This document shows, in pieces, positions 62,761 through 64,000 of a DNA stretch of 64,000 nt. The DNA lies in the NCBI GenBank assembly GCA_016760335.1, contig CM028675.1:7006001-7070000 (forward strand), written 5' to 3'. Source of the DNA: Gastrodia elata. Lineage: Eukaryota > Streptophyta > Magnoliopsida > Asparagales > Orchidaceae. Under the pieces are notes generated by a model that was given only the letters and a program-made list of their open reading frames with translations, was not told the DNA's origin and searched no databases. Each line of letters opens with the position of its first letter. Positions within the stretch are counted from its first letter, which is position 1. The position numbers and the translations under genes were made by a program.

Positions 62761-64000
62761 GGGGTCAAAAACAGTAATATTATGTTAGTAGTTAAGACTC
62801 TATAAAACTACAATTTCATCTCACATATTTATTTATTTTTTTAAATTAATATTTTTCAAATTAATAATAATAATAATAAAGCTTTTACAATGTAAAATAA
62901 ATTTTTAAAATATTGCACTCATTGAAATCATAAAATTTATAGAATACTACGATTGCAAAAATATTAAATATGCTATTGCAAAAGTATATATTCATTTTTT
63001 AATATACATATATATATTAAATACTAATAAAGTATAACTATGCTATTGCAAAAATATACTTAATTTGATTTATATTATTACAAATATTTTAAGCAATATG
63101 ATTGTAAATTTATTTTATAAGTAAGAAGATTTAACAATAAGATACAGTTACTTGTATAATTTATATTTAAAATATAAATATTTTATTATGTTTTACATAT
63201 AAATGTAAATTTAATATTAACTTTTGCAAAAAAAAATTTTGAGAGTTATTTATAGGATTATTGAAAACCTGTATATAAGCTTGACTTTATTTTACTAACG
63301 AAGAAATTCTATAGAATGATATTGCTCGTTGACAGTAATTTAGATTAAGAGAAATATTATTTAGATATGTTGATATGGTATTTAAATACTCTTAGATTAA
63401 TTAGGTTTAAATTATAATATAATTCTTTAATTTATAATTTTAAAATATTAAGAAAATAACATTTTTTTAGTAACATTAAAAAATAAAAAATAATAAAAAA
63501 GTTTTATTGTATAGCACTCAAATATCTCTCAAAAAGTATATTTTTTTTTATAAAAATTATCATTAAATTAATTTTTACAAAAAAAAATATCTATTTTAAA
63601 TATAAAATCTTAATTATTCAAATTTTTATTTCTTAGTGATATTTCAAAGCCAAATAATAATTTTCATAAAAAAAACACGTGGATTAGAGAGAGTTAAAGC
63701 TGCAGCTCTAACAAAAGTTAAATCATTAAACTTACTCTAAATATTCAAACAGATTTTGAGCAATAAAATGAGGTCGCCGAGTGCCGACACCACCGTACAT
63801 ATACTATATAGTATATGAGAAAAATTTAATTTATATATTCAAATAATAATCTACTTATATATTTTAATATATAATAATATATAATTATACAATACTAATT
63901 TTATTTTTAAAATAATTTTGAAATACTCAAAATAAAATAAGGATGATATGATATTTTTGTGTATAACTATATAATTATTGAATTTTTTTTTGAAATCATA
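62761..64000. other. AT-rich DNA upstream of VAP27
   Basis: Very AT-rich with short (TAA)n and (TA)n tracts, no gene or element end recognised. It presumably holds distal promoter or intergenic sequence. Confidence 0.45.

Overview
This is plant nuclear DNA: AT-rich, intron-rich and full of retrotransposons. Two real host genes can be reconstructed exon by exon, both on the minus strand, and most other content is transposable elements inside their introns. The NHX and VAP27 sequences and the element types point to a flowering plant with long introns; I cannot name the species.

Gene 1 is a class I (vacuolar) NHX-type Na+(K+)/H+ antiporter. Exon 1 (47715-47891), exon 2 (47448-47566) and exon 3 (19996-20093) join in frame with canonical splice sites and give residues 1-131, including the amiloride-site motif LFFIYLLPPI at residues 85-94. 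Intron 2 is 27,354 bp. Intron 3 runs off the left edge, so it is at least 19,995 bp. Gene 2 is a VAP27-like MSP-domain protein (51507-62378, nine coding exons, 283 aa, complete, C-terminal anchor). Its first coding intron is 7.8 kb, and two neighbouring coiled-coil exons look like a tandem exon duplication. The two genes lie head-to-tail, about 3.6 kb apart.

Left part (1-19995, NHX intron 3): a decayed LINE, a tRNA-derived SINE, a long ATT microsatellite, a 3.55 kb near-palindromic LTR composite (5441-8994), a full-length but broken Ty1/copia element (9395-13627), and a related minus-strand copia relic (about 13640-18520) split by a solo LTR (15988-18462).

Middle part (20094-47447, NHX intron 2): solo LTRs with perfect 5-bp target duplications at 24127-26516, 31146-33319 and 33998-37454. 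The second interrupts a SUVH-like histone methyltransferase gene fragment and the third sits in the gag gene of a decayed Ty3/gypsy element (33780-39740). There is also a complete TRIM element (40740-41418, TSD CTTGC), a gypsy LTR with primer-binding site and gag remnant (to about 44290), and a GC-rich segment (45190-45970).

Right part (47892-64000): NHX 5' UTR with a (CT/GA)34 tract, a promoter candidate with a palindromic G-box, relics of TRIM and LTR elements, then VAP27 with two RTE-type LINEs, a third LINE 3' tail and several tandem repeats in its introns, and AT-rich upstream DNA.

The most striking non-genic pattern is in the long-LTR family (TGTAACGACCC...CATCACA). Five copies carry tandem arrays of about 35-bp units, each folding into a short hairpin whose two stem arms vary together from unit to unit. 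One copy lacks the array, and another has fused with itself head to head so that two promoters fire outward from the centre of a palindrome.
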